Assembly (NCBI GenBank): GCA_029448655.1
Contig: JACCLO010000002.1
Coordinates: forward strand, 2,790,001 to 2,854,000
Direction: 5' to 3'
Length of the DNA stretch: 64,000 bases
Source of the DNA: Wolfiporia cocos
Lineage: Eukaryota > Basidiomycota > Agaricomycetes > Polyporales > Phaeolaceae
Under the pieces are notes generated by a model. It saw nothing but the letters and a program-made list of their open reading frames with translations. It searched no databases and was not told the DNA's origin. This document shows positions 34,168-46,604 of the stretch, in pieces; the stretch's first letter is position 1, and every line of letters begins with the position of its first letter. Both the position numbers and the translations under genes were made by a program.

Positions 34168-36913
34168 CACCACAGCCATCGGCTCGAGCTGTCGAACTGC
34201 ATTGCGAAGAGATGCTTGATCATCTCGACTTGCGCGCAACAGCACACTAGCATTAATTATAAATCGTATCGATACAACTTTGAAGCCGTGTGTTAGTGTA
34301 CGTGATGTCAATGGCGATATTCAATATTCAACCAAAAAAACGGTGTGGCCTCAACACCAGAGAGACCGTCAATACTAGTAGACAGTACGGTCTTTGAGTG
34401 TACGCACTCAAGTCAAGTCACTCGTCACGTTTTGACGGCTTTTCGAAAGGCCTTTGAGGCTTAGCAGTACTTCAACGTAACGACAAACAGTCATTCAACT
34501 GGCGCACAAGGCGTCAGATACAAGACTTACACGGAGGGCGGCGGGGTCGTTTTCCCCTCTGTAGGACACGATAGATTTACCTCATTTGAATAACAGTTCG
34601 CCGTGTTCTGCTGAAAACGCACCATTTATAAATGGCTCATATGTCGCCACCTTGAGCGGCATCATGATTGATAAGATGTGCCGCGCCGTCAGGAAGTGTT
34701 ATGTGTTCGCTAACAGCGCTGATGTTCAGAAGCCTCTGATCAGGTAGGATGATCTCTGTGATGGTAATGACCAACACAATGCCGCCTTTATATCTAAAAG
34801 CGCCTCCTAAAACGCGGTACATGACAGTACTCTGGCTATCTGCGGCCTATGGCGCGCAAATTCTGTATGGTAGACGAATGCTATCGAAGGTTCTAGCAGA
34901 TATCCCCGTAGTTCATGGAACGATATCTTGATTCGAGGAGCATCGCGATGGGCACAGCATCGCATAACTGATTCACGCAAGTATACAAATTCAGACTGCC
35001 TGGCGCTCGTATTTGAAATGTGTATTATCCACCGCCAATTGCAGTCGCAGAGTCTGCTTGGATTGTCGCAGGGCTACGATGGATCATCTCAAAGGCAAGT
35101 CTCTCGTATAACCACAAAACAGTCATGTATTTGCGAAGCGCGTACACAGCATGGCCAGAAGGCGATCAAGGGCACATTTGCAAGACATTCTAAATAGCTA
35201 TCATAACATAGAAATGACCCATGAGTACCAATCTGGACCTGATCATTTCGGTTTCTCGGGGTGCTGAGATCCAGTTTGGACGGTAGCAGTTGGTGGGGTT
35301 TTCTTTCCTCGAGCGTGCCACCCTTGCAGTTCGTCATCGCTAGAAGTAACACGCGCGGTACAAGCTTCGGGAATAGGTAGAGCCAATCTCAACATACTCA
35401 GAATTAGGCGAACCATCCCCGGGAACTTCTCCTTGCCTATTGTATCATTGCAATTCGAAACCTGGGCTTCTGAAGCGGAAAAGTAAGGTGACTACCTACC
35501 TATGGTCTGTATCGGCTTCGATATTCAGTGCTGACCGCGTATCATCTTCCGGAATTGCATCAGAAAGCTGTTCATCATAGTTACTAGAGACAGCCGATAG
35601 CACATCGCTACACAGAGCTCTATCAACCACTTATTGCTTTGTTAATTCTAACATACTCACTTGATTTGCTCTTGGAGATTCTCAGATACATGTGAGGAGG
35701 AGCACGACGATGAGCCAAGTATATCTTGAGATGTTGACTCGAGAGACATTTCGCAAAGGCTGAATAAGCTTTTGCGGGTTGTGCTGACAGTAAGCCTACT
35801 GGAGAGATAGATGTCCACATTTTATGGCGATGGTTTGGAGATCGCTCAAGCAGCAAGCCTATATAGCTCTTCGATATTACCCTGTAGCGCATATCAGGTC
35901 AGCTTCTTACCCGCAATCAAACTCAATACAGCCCTCCAATAATAGCCATGTAGTTCTGGCGCTGACCACCACGGAATTATGGTCTATGTCGGTCAGAACC
36001 CTGAGCATGTGGTACTGGATGATATTCTCGCCCCTAGAACTCGGAGTAATATGATTCCCCGGCGACAATAGGCACAGAAATTAAGGGGGACATGATTGCA
36101 GACGTACCATTGTACACCTCAGTGTTTGTCCAGCGCGGTCATTGACTGGATAGTAAGAGGTCTTCCATCCGAGTTCACCTCGAAGCATACAATCGCGTGT
36201 AGTTCGACTGCTCAGTCAGCGGCATTATATGACTAAGTTATGACTATACACATAACTCTCGGGGCCCTCCGAAGAAATTGTCTGACTTCGGTCTCCGTCC
36301 GCTGCTGTACAACATTCATGAGGCTATTTTATTACTGACGATGTTCGGGGAGAAGCCATGGTGTAGACGTTTACTAATAACCTAGGTCGACGCCCTTATC
36401 CGCGTCATATCGGCCATACATCATGAAACACCATTGGATTAGCAAGCCTTGAAGCGCTGTCCTCCTCAACTCGATTCGGGGGCTGCCATCCGGAAGGAAT
36501 CACAGCCGAATACCAACCGCGGTATCACAAGTGTCGGTTCCATGAGCAACCAGAGCTGGAATTTAATTGCGTTGGTATGGGCTTTCAGCTTCTACCACGA
36601 CGTACAGTGGACTTCCTCCCATGAATCTAAGATTGAATTGAGCACACAGAAGCTCGAAATAAGGGGACGCACTGATTCCGGTCCTGCAGACTCGTCTCTG
36701 AAGCATGTATACGGCAGCATCAACAGTACTGAGAAAAATGGTTGATGGAGGAGAGATCGGTCGAACGCACTCGAGTTGACCAGTGCTATTTGGTCATTAA
36801 ATCATCGAATCGAGATCCGTGCCCAATCAACACTAGTACTACTTAGGTGGTGCAAGCCTTTGCCTGCAGCATTTTGACATCAATCCTACCATTGATATTC
36901 AACGGCCGTGGGC
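34168..36913. other. gene-poor transition, 2.7 kb
   Basis: AT-richer DNA with only short open frames, none recognised on either strand. It marks the change from the gene-dense left part to the repeat island. Confidence 0.4.
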
Positions 36914-37024
36914 TAGTGATGGGCTTTGTGCAAAGCCCGGCTCAAAGCCGTGAGCCGGGCCTGGCCGAGCCGACTTAAGCCGGGCCGAGCCGAGCCTTGG
37001 GGGCGGCTTGCGACGGCTCAGGCC
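36914..37024 (+). mobile_element. hAT-like GC-rich terminus, left
   Basis: Begins TAGTGATG and continues GTGCAAAGCCCGG, then runs of GAGCCGGGCC and GCCGAGCC that can fold back. It matches, in inverted orientation, the right terminus at 52236-52315 (TAGTGATGTGCAAAGCCCGG). TAGTGATG-type ends followed by GCAAAGCCCGG are typical of hAT DNA transposons. The eight bases flanking the two ends (ccgtgggc and attatagc) do not match, so they may not be the ends of one element. Confidence 0.5.
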
Positions 37025-38383
37025 CAGTGAAAATCTGAGGTATTTAGAAGTACCCAAATAAATCCTACTGTATCTAAGTGTATCCTGAAAAGTTCAAAGT
37101 CTATCCAATGTAATCCAAATGTAACAGATCATGTGAAATACTCTGTAGATTGACATATGCCATTGAACAACAGATCTTATGGTAAGATTGTGCTAACATT
37201 GCATATGTTGCGTACACATATGGTTGCATAGCACAATTGCATATGTGCAAGAGAGTTGCATCAGTTGAGTCATGCATATATTGCTATGGTCAACATGCAT
37301 ACAGTGCTACACTTTGTTGCTGCCCTCTATACCGCCACACTATGGTTTACACATCCATCCATACCCCTGTTTTTGATCAAATCATTGCAGCTACACTATA
37401 CCTGTAGAAATAACATTGGGACTAGAGCTTATGTTTGTGGCTGTGGTCAATAGTTCCAGCAGAGGATATCTCCTTTTATGGCAAAAGCACCTCCTACAGT
37501 CATGCTAATTTCCAAGAAACAAAGGCATTGTGGCCATCCACATCAGGTTTGTCATGTGGAGCCGGTGATGTGACTTCCAACCAATTCCTTCTTGTCTTCA
37601 CATCACACATTAGCCACAATACATATCATCACATCATTTTCCTTTCATGGCTTCATTTTAGGTTCCTTCACTATTCTGTCACCTCTTGAACTTTATTTTC
37701 CTCACTACACATAAACAGGCTCACGACATGCCACACCCCATCTCTATCTTATCCCTGCACTTTACTCATCTCCAGCTTGTCTCTAAGGTCTTGGCAAGGC
37801 AGCACCATCCCCTCCACCTTCAAGAGGAGCCAAAAATCATGCACAAATGGACAACTACCAGTGATGTGAAAATGAGTGCGCTAAGATAGTGTACAAATTG
37901 CCCAGCATTGGCACTCCGGGCAGGAAGACGATGTCTGAGGTGGGCGGTGCACAATAGCGTTGTAAATCTAGTGTTGCTATGTAGGATTTAGAAGTCCAAA
38001 AGGTACCAAATAAACAGCGTATGAACCATTCGCCGGCACGGTGTCCAGTATTTTGCCTTTCCATATATGGTATCATACTGGCGCCCAACAGTGGGCAGCG
38101 GGATTGCATGCTCCAACAAGTGAGTCATTTATTTATTAGCTTCATCCTGTCTATCTACGTTCAGTTAGTGTGCGACCATTCACATTGCAAGATGTACACT
38201 GCAGCGGCAAACAGACTGATACGTATTTCATTACTTCAATACATTCTAAACATGCTCACTCATATGCTGCAGAATGCCAGATGAAAATGAATCTGTAAAC
38301 ATGCGGAAAATCAACAGTTTTATGCAGTGGGGAGTGGGGACAGAGACTGGAGACAGGAAGTGGGAATGGGGCACATGGATATG
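37025..38383 (+). repeat. inverted-repeat arm, left (first 1,359 bp)
   Basis: Nearly identical to the reverse complement of 41905-43263; short translated frames in both copies are the same over hundreds of residues. The arm is interrupted at 38383 by an insertion and resumes at 41052-41084. No gene recognised inside; open frames are short. Confidence 0.85.
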
Positions 38384-41041
38384 ATGGTTAACAAATTCAC
38401 TTGGCGGATTCACTTGGCCCATATGAAATTCACTTGAAGTTAACTTGATTTCACTTTTCACTGGGCAAGTGAAATTCTCACCCCGATCACTTGGTGATCA
38501 CTTGCGATCACTTGCATTTCACTTGCGCTCACTGAGCTGCCAGCGCGGCAAGTGAATTTGCTCTCCTCAAGTGAGTGGAGCAAGTGAGCACAAGTGAAGC
38601 TACAAGCGGACTCCAAAATATTCCTATGCCTAATTCTCTGCCTCGGATTCGACGTCTGCATGCTGTTGTAGCCCTTGAACCTTATCACTGATTGTTCCCG
38701 TGAGACTGCTAGACCCATAATGAGAAGGACAAGTATGCCTTTTTTCCCAGCCTAGCCCCACACGTTGTGGGCTGAGCCCTCTTATCTCTCAGCTCGCTGT
38801 ACCCTGCTGAGCCCCATCCATATAGTCAGCCAACTCGAGAACCATCGTTGACACCATGCAGACAACCCTGCATCTTTGAGCTGGAATGCTATCTGTACTT
38901 CAGCGCGTAGGGTATGCCTCGCCATTGCGTCGCATAACATTTTTTTCATTGACGAGAGCTGTAATTTAATATACATTGTGAGTTACCTACAGAAGATTCT
39001 AATGCTTGAAACTGCATAGGACAGGCCACTTATGGATTCATGTCCTCGTGGGACTATCGTTGCTTGGGTGTCTCCTACATTGCAGCGTGGGTGCGAATGT
39101 TGGTGCTGTCCGCCCCCGTTCTAACCGGGCATGTGCCGTATAAACACTAGCTGCAACATGTATTGTGAGCTAGACAACAAATAGGAACCGGACATTGAAC
39201 GCCGATGCACAGGTTAGGGGGGCCTGCCAGAACCAACGTTGCCCTCCAAGGCTCCAACCACTGAGTGTGCAGCCTCTGTTGCGACTGGGGCAGCGCAGTG
39301 CGCACGACACCGAGCACACATCATCATGGAAGGATGCGCTGCATTTAGACAATACAGGAACCTTGAGCATTTAGCCCCATCACTGCTAGACACGTTACAC
39401 ACGGTGTGAACAGTAGAGAGGCTTGGTGAGGAGCCCGTTTGTCATTTTGCATACATATCTGGATTTTGGATACACATTCTGCTTATTTTATCGATGTTGA
39501 CAAAGTGTTTGGGAACGTTCTGTGACCACCGACATCTGCCAAAGCGCAAGGAGAGAACAATCAGTGCTGAGGATGAGTTGCAGACACAAAGTGTTCAGGA
39601 ATGTTCTGCAACTGCTGCTACAATTGAGACCATGCCGACATATTCAAGCAAATCAAGTGAGTCGTAAGTGAGTTTGACTGGAATCAAGTGAGATCAAGTG
39701 ATCAGCAAGTGAGATCAAGTGCGATCAAGTGATCAGCAAGTGAATCTGGTAGACGGTAAGTGAATACAAGTGAGTGCCAAGTGAGAACAAGTGCATGGAA
39801 AGTGAACGGCAGGTGAAGCCAAGTGAACGGCAAGTGAAATTAGTATTGATACCAAGTGAACAAAAGTGAGGCTCATGAGCACAAGTGAGCAATATGCATC
39901 AACTACAGGCAAGGCCAGTGATCAGCAAAATGCACAAGCAGCACAGGTGAATGTAAACGTACACATAGATGTTGTCATCACATTGAAGATGTGGCTTGGC
40001 GCTGCTACAACTCCTGCAGATGCATGCCTTGTTACCTCAACGTAACACGGCTGTATGGCAAATTCAGGTCTCCACATTTGTTGAGGTATTAGTAGCTGTT
40101 TTCTCGTCCGAAAAAAAGTACTCACGCGCCTAATCCAATAGATGGTTTCTCCACCCGCACAATAGTGAATACAGAAAATGTTGAGGGTTGAGGGCAAGCA
40201 AATGCATGAGGACTTATGACGTGATCATGATGCAAAGTGGTGAGCATGTGGCTTGTGAGCAGACCGGAGAGATGGGGTGAATAAACTCTATCAAACCAGG
40301 CGCAACGGCGCAGGTTTAATACGCTACGCATATCTACAGTAACTAATCCATTAGTTACATAGTGTGAGTCAGGTTTTACGCAGGTACAAGGTATATACAT
40401 TGACCATTGGCACGGAGTGCGGTTTGCACATCACCCATGTAGCGGAGCACTGCGTCACACATGTAGCGGCGCGCCAACATGATAAGGCATGGCCAACTGC
40501 TGAGTGCGACAGAAAATACTGACAAAAAAATTCTGGATAAATGAGAGTTAAGAAATACGCTAGGATAAAGAACTATCATATGCAAAACTCACCGTGACAA
40601 GTCGGCATATTCAGAGCAAGCTATGGGTGGCTACAGGCTTGATGTGCTCTGGATGAGGGCAGGAGGCATGTTCGAATGAGGGGGGATGCAACAAGGTGCT
40701 GGCTGATAAGGGGTCAAGGGCAAGGTCAGGTGGGAGGTGCTGACATCAACCCCACAGCCAATTGGTTGCTGACCGTCATAAAGGGCACAGAATTGTACAT
40801 ACCAAGTGTATTGCCAGCTCATGACCACGAAGATAATGATAAGGGGGGCGCTGCAAGTCACGAATGCCGGATCGAGCAATGGGAAGTGTTTGAGTGGAGA
40901 GCGAATAAGCGCCGATCAAGTAAAAGTGAAATTGATGCAAGTGAGCCAAGTGGGTGCCGGTGCCACCCGCTAAGATTTGGCGGGGCAAAGAGAATCCAAG
41001 TGAGCCAAGTGAGCCAAAAAAAAGTAACTTTATTTAACCTC
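38384..41041. mobile_element. 2,658-bp insertion with 10-bp target duplication and CAAGTGA arrays
   Basis: Flanked by exact direct copies of CATGGATATG (38374-38383 and 41042-41051). The ends are ATGGTTAAC at left and, in reverse complement, GAGGTTAAA at right, a short imperfect terminal inverted repeat around GGTTAA. Subterminal clusters of the heptamer CAAGTGA or its complement lie at 38396-38605, 39650-39900 and 40920-41010. No transposase is visible, so it is probably non-autonomous. A target duplication of 10 bases and many subterminal repeats suit a Mutator-like element better than hAT (8 bases), but the superfamily is not established. Confidence 0.7.
39645..39900 (+). repeat. dense CAAGTGA heptamer array
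   Basis: Close to twenty copies of CAAGTGA or one-base variants (TAAGTGA, AAAGTGA, CAGGTGA) lie in about 255 bases, nearly all in the same direction, with spacers of 3-15 bases such as tcag, gat and acgg. Unlike a microsatellite the spacing is irregular. Confidence 0.8.
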
Positions 41042-41084
41042 CATGGATATGGGTGGATAGACCAGGGCGTTTCTAGGTACTCTG
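41042..41084 (+). repeat. inverted-repeat arm, left (last segment after insertion)
   Basis: Starts with the second copy of the 10-bp target duplication and continues the left arm (gggtggatagaccagg) up to ggtactctg, matching the reverse complement of 41872-41914 with one mismatch. Removing the insertion gives an arm of 1,392 bp. Confidence 0.8.
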
Positions 41085-41871
41085 TGCATTCTATGATTGA
41101 CAGATGGCGTTGAACTGCCATAACATTGCTATCTATCATTTCAGATATATCGCTACATACTTATCAAACATTTCAGTCTAGGACGTAGATAGTAGCAGTG
41201 ACATCTGGGATGGATAGGACTCCTAAAACCTAGTGTAGTATATGAACTCATGGAACTAAGTTGAGGCTCTTCAGCTTGACCTTGTTGTATAAACAAGAAG
41301 TCTTATACTTGTTCTCAAATGTAGGAAACTATGCTCAGTATTCACTGAGCTCTCAAAACGATAAAGTCCTCGAAGTGCACATCGACTTCTCGGACTTAGG
41401 CAAGTCTTATATTCTACAAGGCTTGCTCCAGAACAGATTATATCCTCTAACACATATTGAATATTGACTGATATCCTAGAGTCATAGACTCAGGACCCGA
41501 AGGCTTATTGTGACAGATTCGCCTTGCACTCACAAATTGGGCTATGTGCAGAAGAACTGATTATATTTGTGACAGAATATATACAGGTATACAACCTGTA
41601 ACAGCCGGGCCCTGAGCCCCAGTGAGAATCCAGTGTAACTAAATGTATTCAAATGTACCAGATACATATGGTTGCAAAAACCAAACCCAAAGCTACATTA
41701 GGATACATTGTAGGCACCCATATAATGTTTCTTATATATTCCAAAAGTATCCAGATGGATCCATAATAGATTTCAATGTATTTGAATGTATCTCAGGGTT
41801 GCATAGGAAGGTTTAGCAAGGTAACTCAATGTATCTTTCAATGTAGCTGAATATACACAAATGTATCAATG
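41085..41871. other. 787-bp spacer between inverted-repeat arms
   Basis: No gene. At 41600-41640 it has cagccgggccctgagcccc followed by agtgagaatccagtg, which resembles the outer end of the arms (ggctcaggcccagtgaaaatc near 37015-37040), so an element end is probably included. Confidence 0.4.
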
Positions 41872-43263
41872 CAGAGTACCTAGAAATGCCCTGGTCTATC
41901 CACCCATATCCATGCGCCCCATCCCCACTTCCTGTCTCCAGTCTCTGTCCCCACTCCCCACTGCATAAAACTGTTGATTTTCCGCATGTTTACAGATTCA
42001 TTTTCATCTGGCATTCTGCAGCATATGAGTGAGCATGTTTAGAATGTATTGAAGTAATGAAATACGTATCAGTCTGTTTGCCGCTGCAGTGTACATCTTG
42101 CAATGTGAATGGTCGCACACTAACTGAACGTAGATAGACAGGATGAAGCTAATAAATAAATGACTCACTTGTTGGAGCATGCAATCCCGCTGCCCACTGT
42201 TGGGCGCCAGTATGATACCATATATGGAAAGGCAAAATACTGGACACCGTGCCGGCGAATGGTTCATACGCTGTTTATTTGGTACCTTTTGGACTTCTAA
42301 ATCCTACATAGCAACACTAGATTTACAACGCTATTGTGCACCGCCCACCTCAGACATCGTCTTCCTGCCCGGAGTGCCAATGCTGGGCAATTTGTACACT
42401 ATCTTAGCGCACTCATTTTCACATCACTGGTAGTTGTCCATTTGTGCATGATTTTTGGCTCCTCTTGAAGGTGGAGGGGATGGTGCTGCCTTGCCAAGAC
42501 CTTAGAGACAAGCTGGAGATGAGTAAAGTGCAGGGATAAGATAGAGATGGGGTGTGGCATGTCGTGAGCCTGTTTATGTGTAGTGAGGAAAATAAAGTTC
42601 AAGAGGTGACAGAATAGTGAAGGAACCTAAAATGAAGCCATGAAAGGAAAATGATGTGATGATATGTATTGTGGCTAATGTGTGATGTGAAGACAAGAAG
42701 GAATTGGTTGGAAGTCACATCACCGGCTCCACATGACAAACCTGATGTGGATGGCCACAATGCCTTTGTTTCTTGGAAATTAGCATGACTGTAGGAGGTG
42801 CTTTTGCCATAAAAGGAGATATCCTCTGCTGGAACTATTGACCACAGCCACAAACATAAGCTCTAGTCCCAATGTTATTTCTACAGGTATAGTGTAGCTG
42901 CAATGATTTGATCAAAAACAGGGGTATGGATGGATGTGTAAACCATAGTGTGGCGGTATAGAGGGCAGCAACAAAGTGTAGCACTGTATGCATGTTGACC
43001 ATAGCAATATATGCATGACTCAACTGATGCAACTCTCTTGCACATATGCAATTGTGCTATGCAACCATATGTGTACGCAACATATGCAATGTTAGCACAA
43101 TCTTACCATAAGATCTGTTGTTCAATGGCATATGTCAATCTACAGAGTATTTCACATGATCTGTTACATTTGGATTACATTGGATAGACTTTGAACTTTT
43201 CAGGATACACTTAGATACAGTAGGATTTATTTGGGTACTTCTAAATACCTCAGATTTTCACTG
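41872..43263 (-). repeat. inverted-repeat arm, right (1,392 bp)
   Basis: Uninterrupted copy, reverse complementary to 37025-38383 plus 41052-41084. The two arms come to exactly the same length once the insertion and one target duplicate are removed. Mismatches that I can see (for example tggggatggggcgc against tgggaatggggcac) are few and lie at the inner end. Confidence 0.85.
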
Positions 43264-43937
43264 TGCCTCATCAGCAAAGTGCGAGTTGGAATGCAATGCA
43301 TTATAAAGCATTATACCACATACAATCTTTGTAGATCTTGGCTGTCTGAGGTGACAGTTTACAATGCATGTTAATCAGCTTTTTTTGTGCCAGGGTCATA
43401 CAATTTGACACCCTATATGAGTTGACATGACAGATTGACTGCAGCTGATGGGCTTATATTGTATCACTCAGAAAACATAGATACATGCGTTGAGCAGCAT
43501 CTACAACCAGGGCTGATATCAGGAAGTTCATTGATGATAGATTGTAGAATGCTCCCCTATGAAAGCGGCACTGTAGAAAATTGCATATTGTAGTAATAGC
43601 TTGCGTACATGGCTTATCATCATCCACTACACACAGAATATATTCATCTGGTCTGCAGGAATCACAGTACATGCACTACAGGTATGAAGGAAGCTGGTCT
43701 CTGTACTGCTCAATCAAGATGAAAATACTATTCTACCAAGCATACGGAAACAGAGGCAGTACAAATGTAGGTAGAGCAAGAGATCACAAACAATGTCAAA
43801 GCACAAGAAAGACATGCAATTAAAGCAAGTAGAGCAGGTATATCACATAGAAATACTTTAGAATGAAGTCTAGGGCTGCCCTGAGAGTTGTGCGCAGCAG
43901 AGAATGGCATGGTTGTGGTGCTGACATCAGACATGGA
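43264..43937. other. repeat-island DNA, no gene
   Basis: AT-rich sequence between the right arm and the first solo LTR. No open frame of interest. Confidence 0.4.
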
Positions 43938-44421
43938 TGACCCAAAACTCATAAGTCATTCCTCAGCACTACCACCCTACTAACAAGTCTGACCATGAGA
44001 CGAAGTCGACGTTGCTTAAAGATGAGGACCCTAATGTCGTTGAGGTACTGTTGAGTACAGCCGCACAGACTAGCAGTGTGGAGGCACACAGCAAGAGATG
44101 GAGTTAAGTGCCCTAAGGCATGGTTGAGAATAAAAGGTCTGAGGTACAACGTCTCAGACCCCTAAGGTTATATACATGGCAGTAGCGCTGTAATCCTAAG
44201 TAGATATCCTTGCCCTAAAGTGACGTGGTCTGTGCACACACACCTACCAGTCAAGACCTAGAACACTTAAGTAATACTACCATGTGTCGGGGCTAGCCAC
44301 GTGCTAACTAGTATGGGAGATACGCGCCAGTAATGGCACGCATGTGATGGTGTATCCAGAGGTCAAGGGTTCGACTCCCGGTGTAAACAAATGGTGAGGC
44401 ATCACAAGAAAATGTGTGACA
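43938..44421 (+). mobile_element. solo LTR, family 1, copy C (484 bp)
   Basis: Starts TGACCCAAAAC and ends GTGTGACA. Flanked by atgga (43933-43937) and gtgga (44422-44426), a 5-bp target duplication with one change. Internal landmarks shared with the other copies: ttaagtgccctaaggcatgg, a hairpin at 44136-44160, the TATA-like tatatacat, tagcgctgtaatcc, and cctaaagtgacgtgg. A tRNA B-box-like GGTTCGACTCC lies at 44368-44378, close to the 3' end. No internal retroelement sequence adjoins it. Confidence 0.75.
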
Positions 44422-44573
44422 GTGGAAGCAGAGGAAGCACCAGTATTGCCAAAAGTAGTGGCAGTGTCAGTGTCACAGATGGAAGTCTGGGGTGTCACTC
44501 TCATTTTCACAGGATTTTAGGATGGATGTTGGGCTCTGTGCGAGCATCCCAAACCCCTAGCACCAGTACCAGC

Positions 44574-45109
44574 TGTTATGGATTGAATATCCGTTCAGCT
44601 GAAATAACTAAGTCGAGTTACTCAGCGTGTCGAGTAGCACACTACTCGTCAGACTCGGCAGAGTCGAGCGTCGAGATACTAGCTGCAGGCTTAATTGCTC
44701 AAGCCTTTGAGAACGAGTATAAGATCCTTGTAATTCAACAAGGTCGAGCTAAGGAACTCAACCAGTATTTACAGCAGGGTTTTTATACTACGATTCTGTA
44801 ATCGGGGTCATAGTGTCCTTGGTACTGCTACCATTAAGTCCATAAGGTTAGTACGCTACGATAACTAAGCTGAAACGTTGCGGTTGAGTGCAACAGTGGC
44901 TGAAATGCAGAAGTACTGTGGTTAGACACTAGCCATCCGCTAGAACCTGATACGCTATGGGACTATGGGCATAGGGCTGTTGTACATGAAACGAGGGTCA
45001 CTGGTTGAACAGGGAACCCTAGAAATAAACACACGGCGATGCGGTTGAATGCTAAGTCCTCCTCTCCAGTGAGGCGTCAAAGATATACAAAATCGTACGG
45101 ACCGTAACA
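44574..45109 (+). mobile_element. solo LTR, family 2 (536 bp)
   Basis: Starts TGTTATGG and ends CGTAACA, an inverted TGTTA/TAACA pair, and is flanked by exact copies of CCAGC (44569-44573 and 45110-45114). Contains TATA-like ttttatacta near 44780. Sequence unlike family 1. Confidence 0.75.
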
Positions 45110-45114
45110 CCAGC

Positions 45115-46101
45115 ACTATGGGCCAGTTAGCGCATCCATATGTAGATCAGATGACCATCAGTAGTAGTGCCTGGTCAGTGCTAGCTACTGACATCACGTT
45201 ACTTAGGTACTTGACTATGTCCTTAGTTATGCCCTTACAGGCTGCACATGGACCTAGTAGTTTAATGTAGGCATTGTACACTTGCTACATCCCCTGTACT
45301 TAAGCCTTAGGGTTCTGAGCCTTACAGCTCAGAACTTAGAATCTCATTGCGGGGCACCAAGGCCCCCTTTGATACTCACTCCCTGTCTGCCTGTCTGCCT
45401 CTCCTCTCCTCTCATCAGCTAGTCTGCAGGTTAGTGCCTTACAACTGGCAGTCAATGTTATGATGGTGTCCCTTTGTAAGTACTGAGAGGTACTTACAAG
45501 GATAGGGTGGAAGGGTCTAGAGGACTGGGCATGTCTGACACACACTACAACCTGAGACACACACCTGGGGGAAGGGGGCTCACACAAAGGTGCCTTCTTG
45601 GTCTGGGGCATCGTCAGGTGTAAATGGCCAAGACAAGTCTGAGGGGCTACCTCAACTGTCGGCCCATTATATAGACTACTACTTGTTTGTACATGTTATG
45701 GTGCATGCGCTGTTACCTCAACTGTCAGCCCATTATATAGACTACTACTTGTTTGTACATGTTATGGTGCATGGGCTGTAAGGCCATTGGTGCTGGTATA
45801 TGATTGGTCTAAGCTACATGGCTGGTAATGGCATTGGAGTGTGGGCTATGCAAGATGTCCATGGCAATGTAGTGGGTCATGCCCAGATTGGAGTGGCTTA
45901 CCAATCTGTTGGGTTGTGATTGGTGGTTCTTGTTGATCGGGGGTTCTGCCAGTAATGGTGGGTTGTAATGTCCATCAATTGGGGTTCTAGTGTGATTGGG
46001 ACCGATGCTGGTAATGGCAGGGTTAGCAGTCTGTGATTGGTGGTTCTGCTAGTGATTGGGGACTGACCGGTAATGGCCTTGGGTGATGTATGGCGATCGA
46101 G
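45115..46101. other. low-complexity repeat-island DNA
   Basis: Contains a decayed family-1-like snippet near 45285-45325 (cttaagccttag and a ggttctgag/ctcagaac hairpin), a 66-bp tandem duplication at 45651-45780, and degenerate units around ggtaatgg and gattggtggttct from 45790 on. No gene. Confidence 0.5.
45651..45780 (+). repeat. 66-bp tandem duplication, two copies
   Basis: Copies begin ctcaactgtc at 45651 and 45717 and differ at only a few bases over cccattatatagactactac and tgtttgtacatgttatggtg. Confidence 0.85.
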
Positions 46102-46106
46102 CATGA

Positions 46107-46599
46107 TGTCACAGATTTTGTGGCATGTTTTAATGTATTACCCCCTCCTAGGCTCGAACCTAGGACTTCAGGTTCTAGTAGTCACATGACCAGTGCAGCG
46201 TAGTGTAGCGGTAGACACACAACCCGTCCGTCAGGACATACGGTCACGTGATCACTACTTACATAATAATGTACGCGTGACCTCTAGGGGCGCGCACAGA
46301 CCATGCCATTAGGGCAGGCCCTTCATTAGGTAGCGGCCGGTCTGTACATATATAAAGTAGACGTCTGAGGTCTTACAACCTCAGACTAATCAATCTCGAC
46401 CAATGGATGTGTACCCTCATCATCATACTGCGTGCTAGACTGGGACTGCCTCTAGTGACTGCAACGTCACTATGCCTTAGACCCTCTATCTTGGAGTCTA
46501 CCTAGTCAGCCCATGCGATGTCCTCAACGTCGTCAACACCCTCAACGTTAGTTGTAGGGGTTAGGGCATAACCATGTACGTATGACACATTCTGTGTCA
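46107..46599 (-). mobile_element. solo LTR, family 1, copy E (493 bp)
   Basis: In minus orientation it starts TGACACAGAATG and ends TCTGTGACA. Exact 5-bp target duplication CATGA (46102-46106 and 46600-46604, plus-strand). Shares the gtctgag/ctcagac hairpin (46363-46386), TATA-like tatatat and gcatggtctgtgcgc with copies B and C. A B-box-like GGTTCGAGCC lies at 46151-46160 on the minus strand, near its 3' end. Confidence 0.75.
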
Positions 46600-46604
46600 C
46601 ATGA

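Noticed and set aside
37855..38284. Genes inside the inverted-repeat arms
   Set aside because: The frames are duplicated only because the arms are; no family, splice pattern or codon bias supports coding.
39645..39900. CRISPR-like array of CAAGTGA repeats
   Set aside because: Seven-base units, variable short spacers, eukaryotic context and position inside a transposon-like insertion exclude CRISPR.
44340..44400. tRNA gene (GGTTCGACTCCC)
   Set aside because: No acceptor stem or properly spaced A box could be paired; the motif repeats at the same place in three LTR copies.
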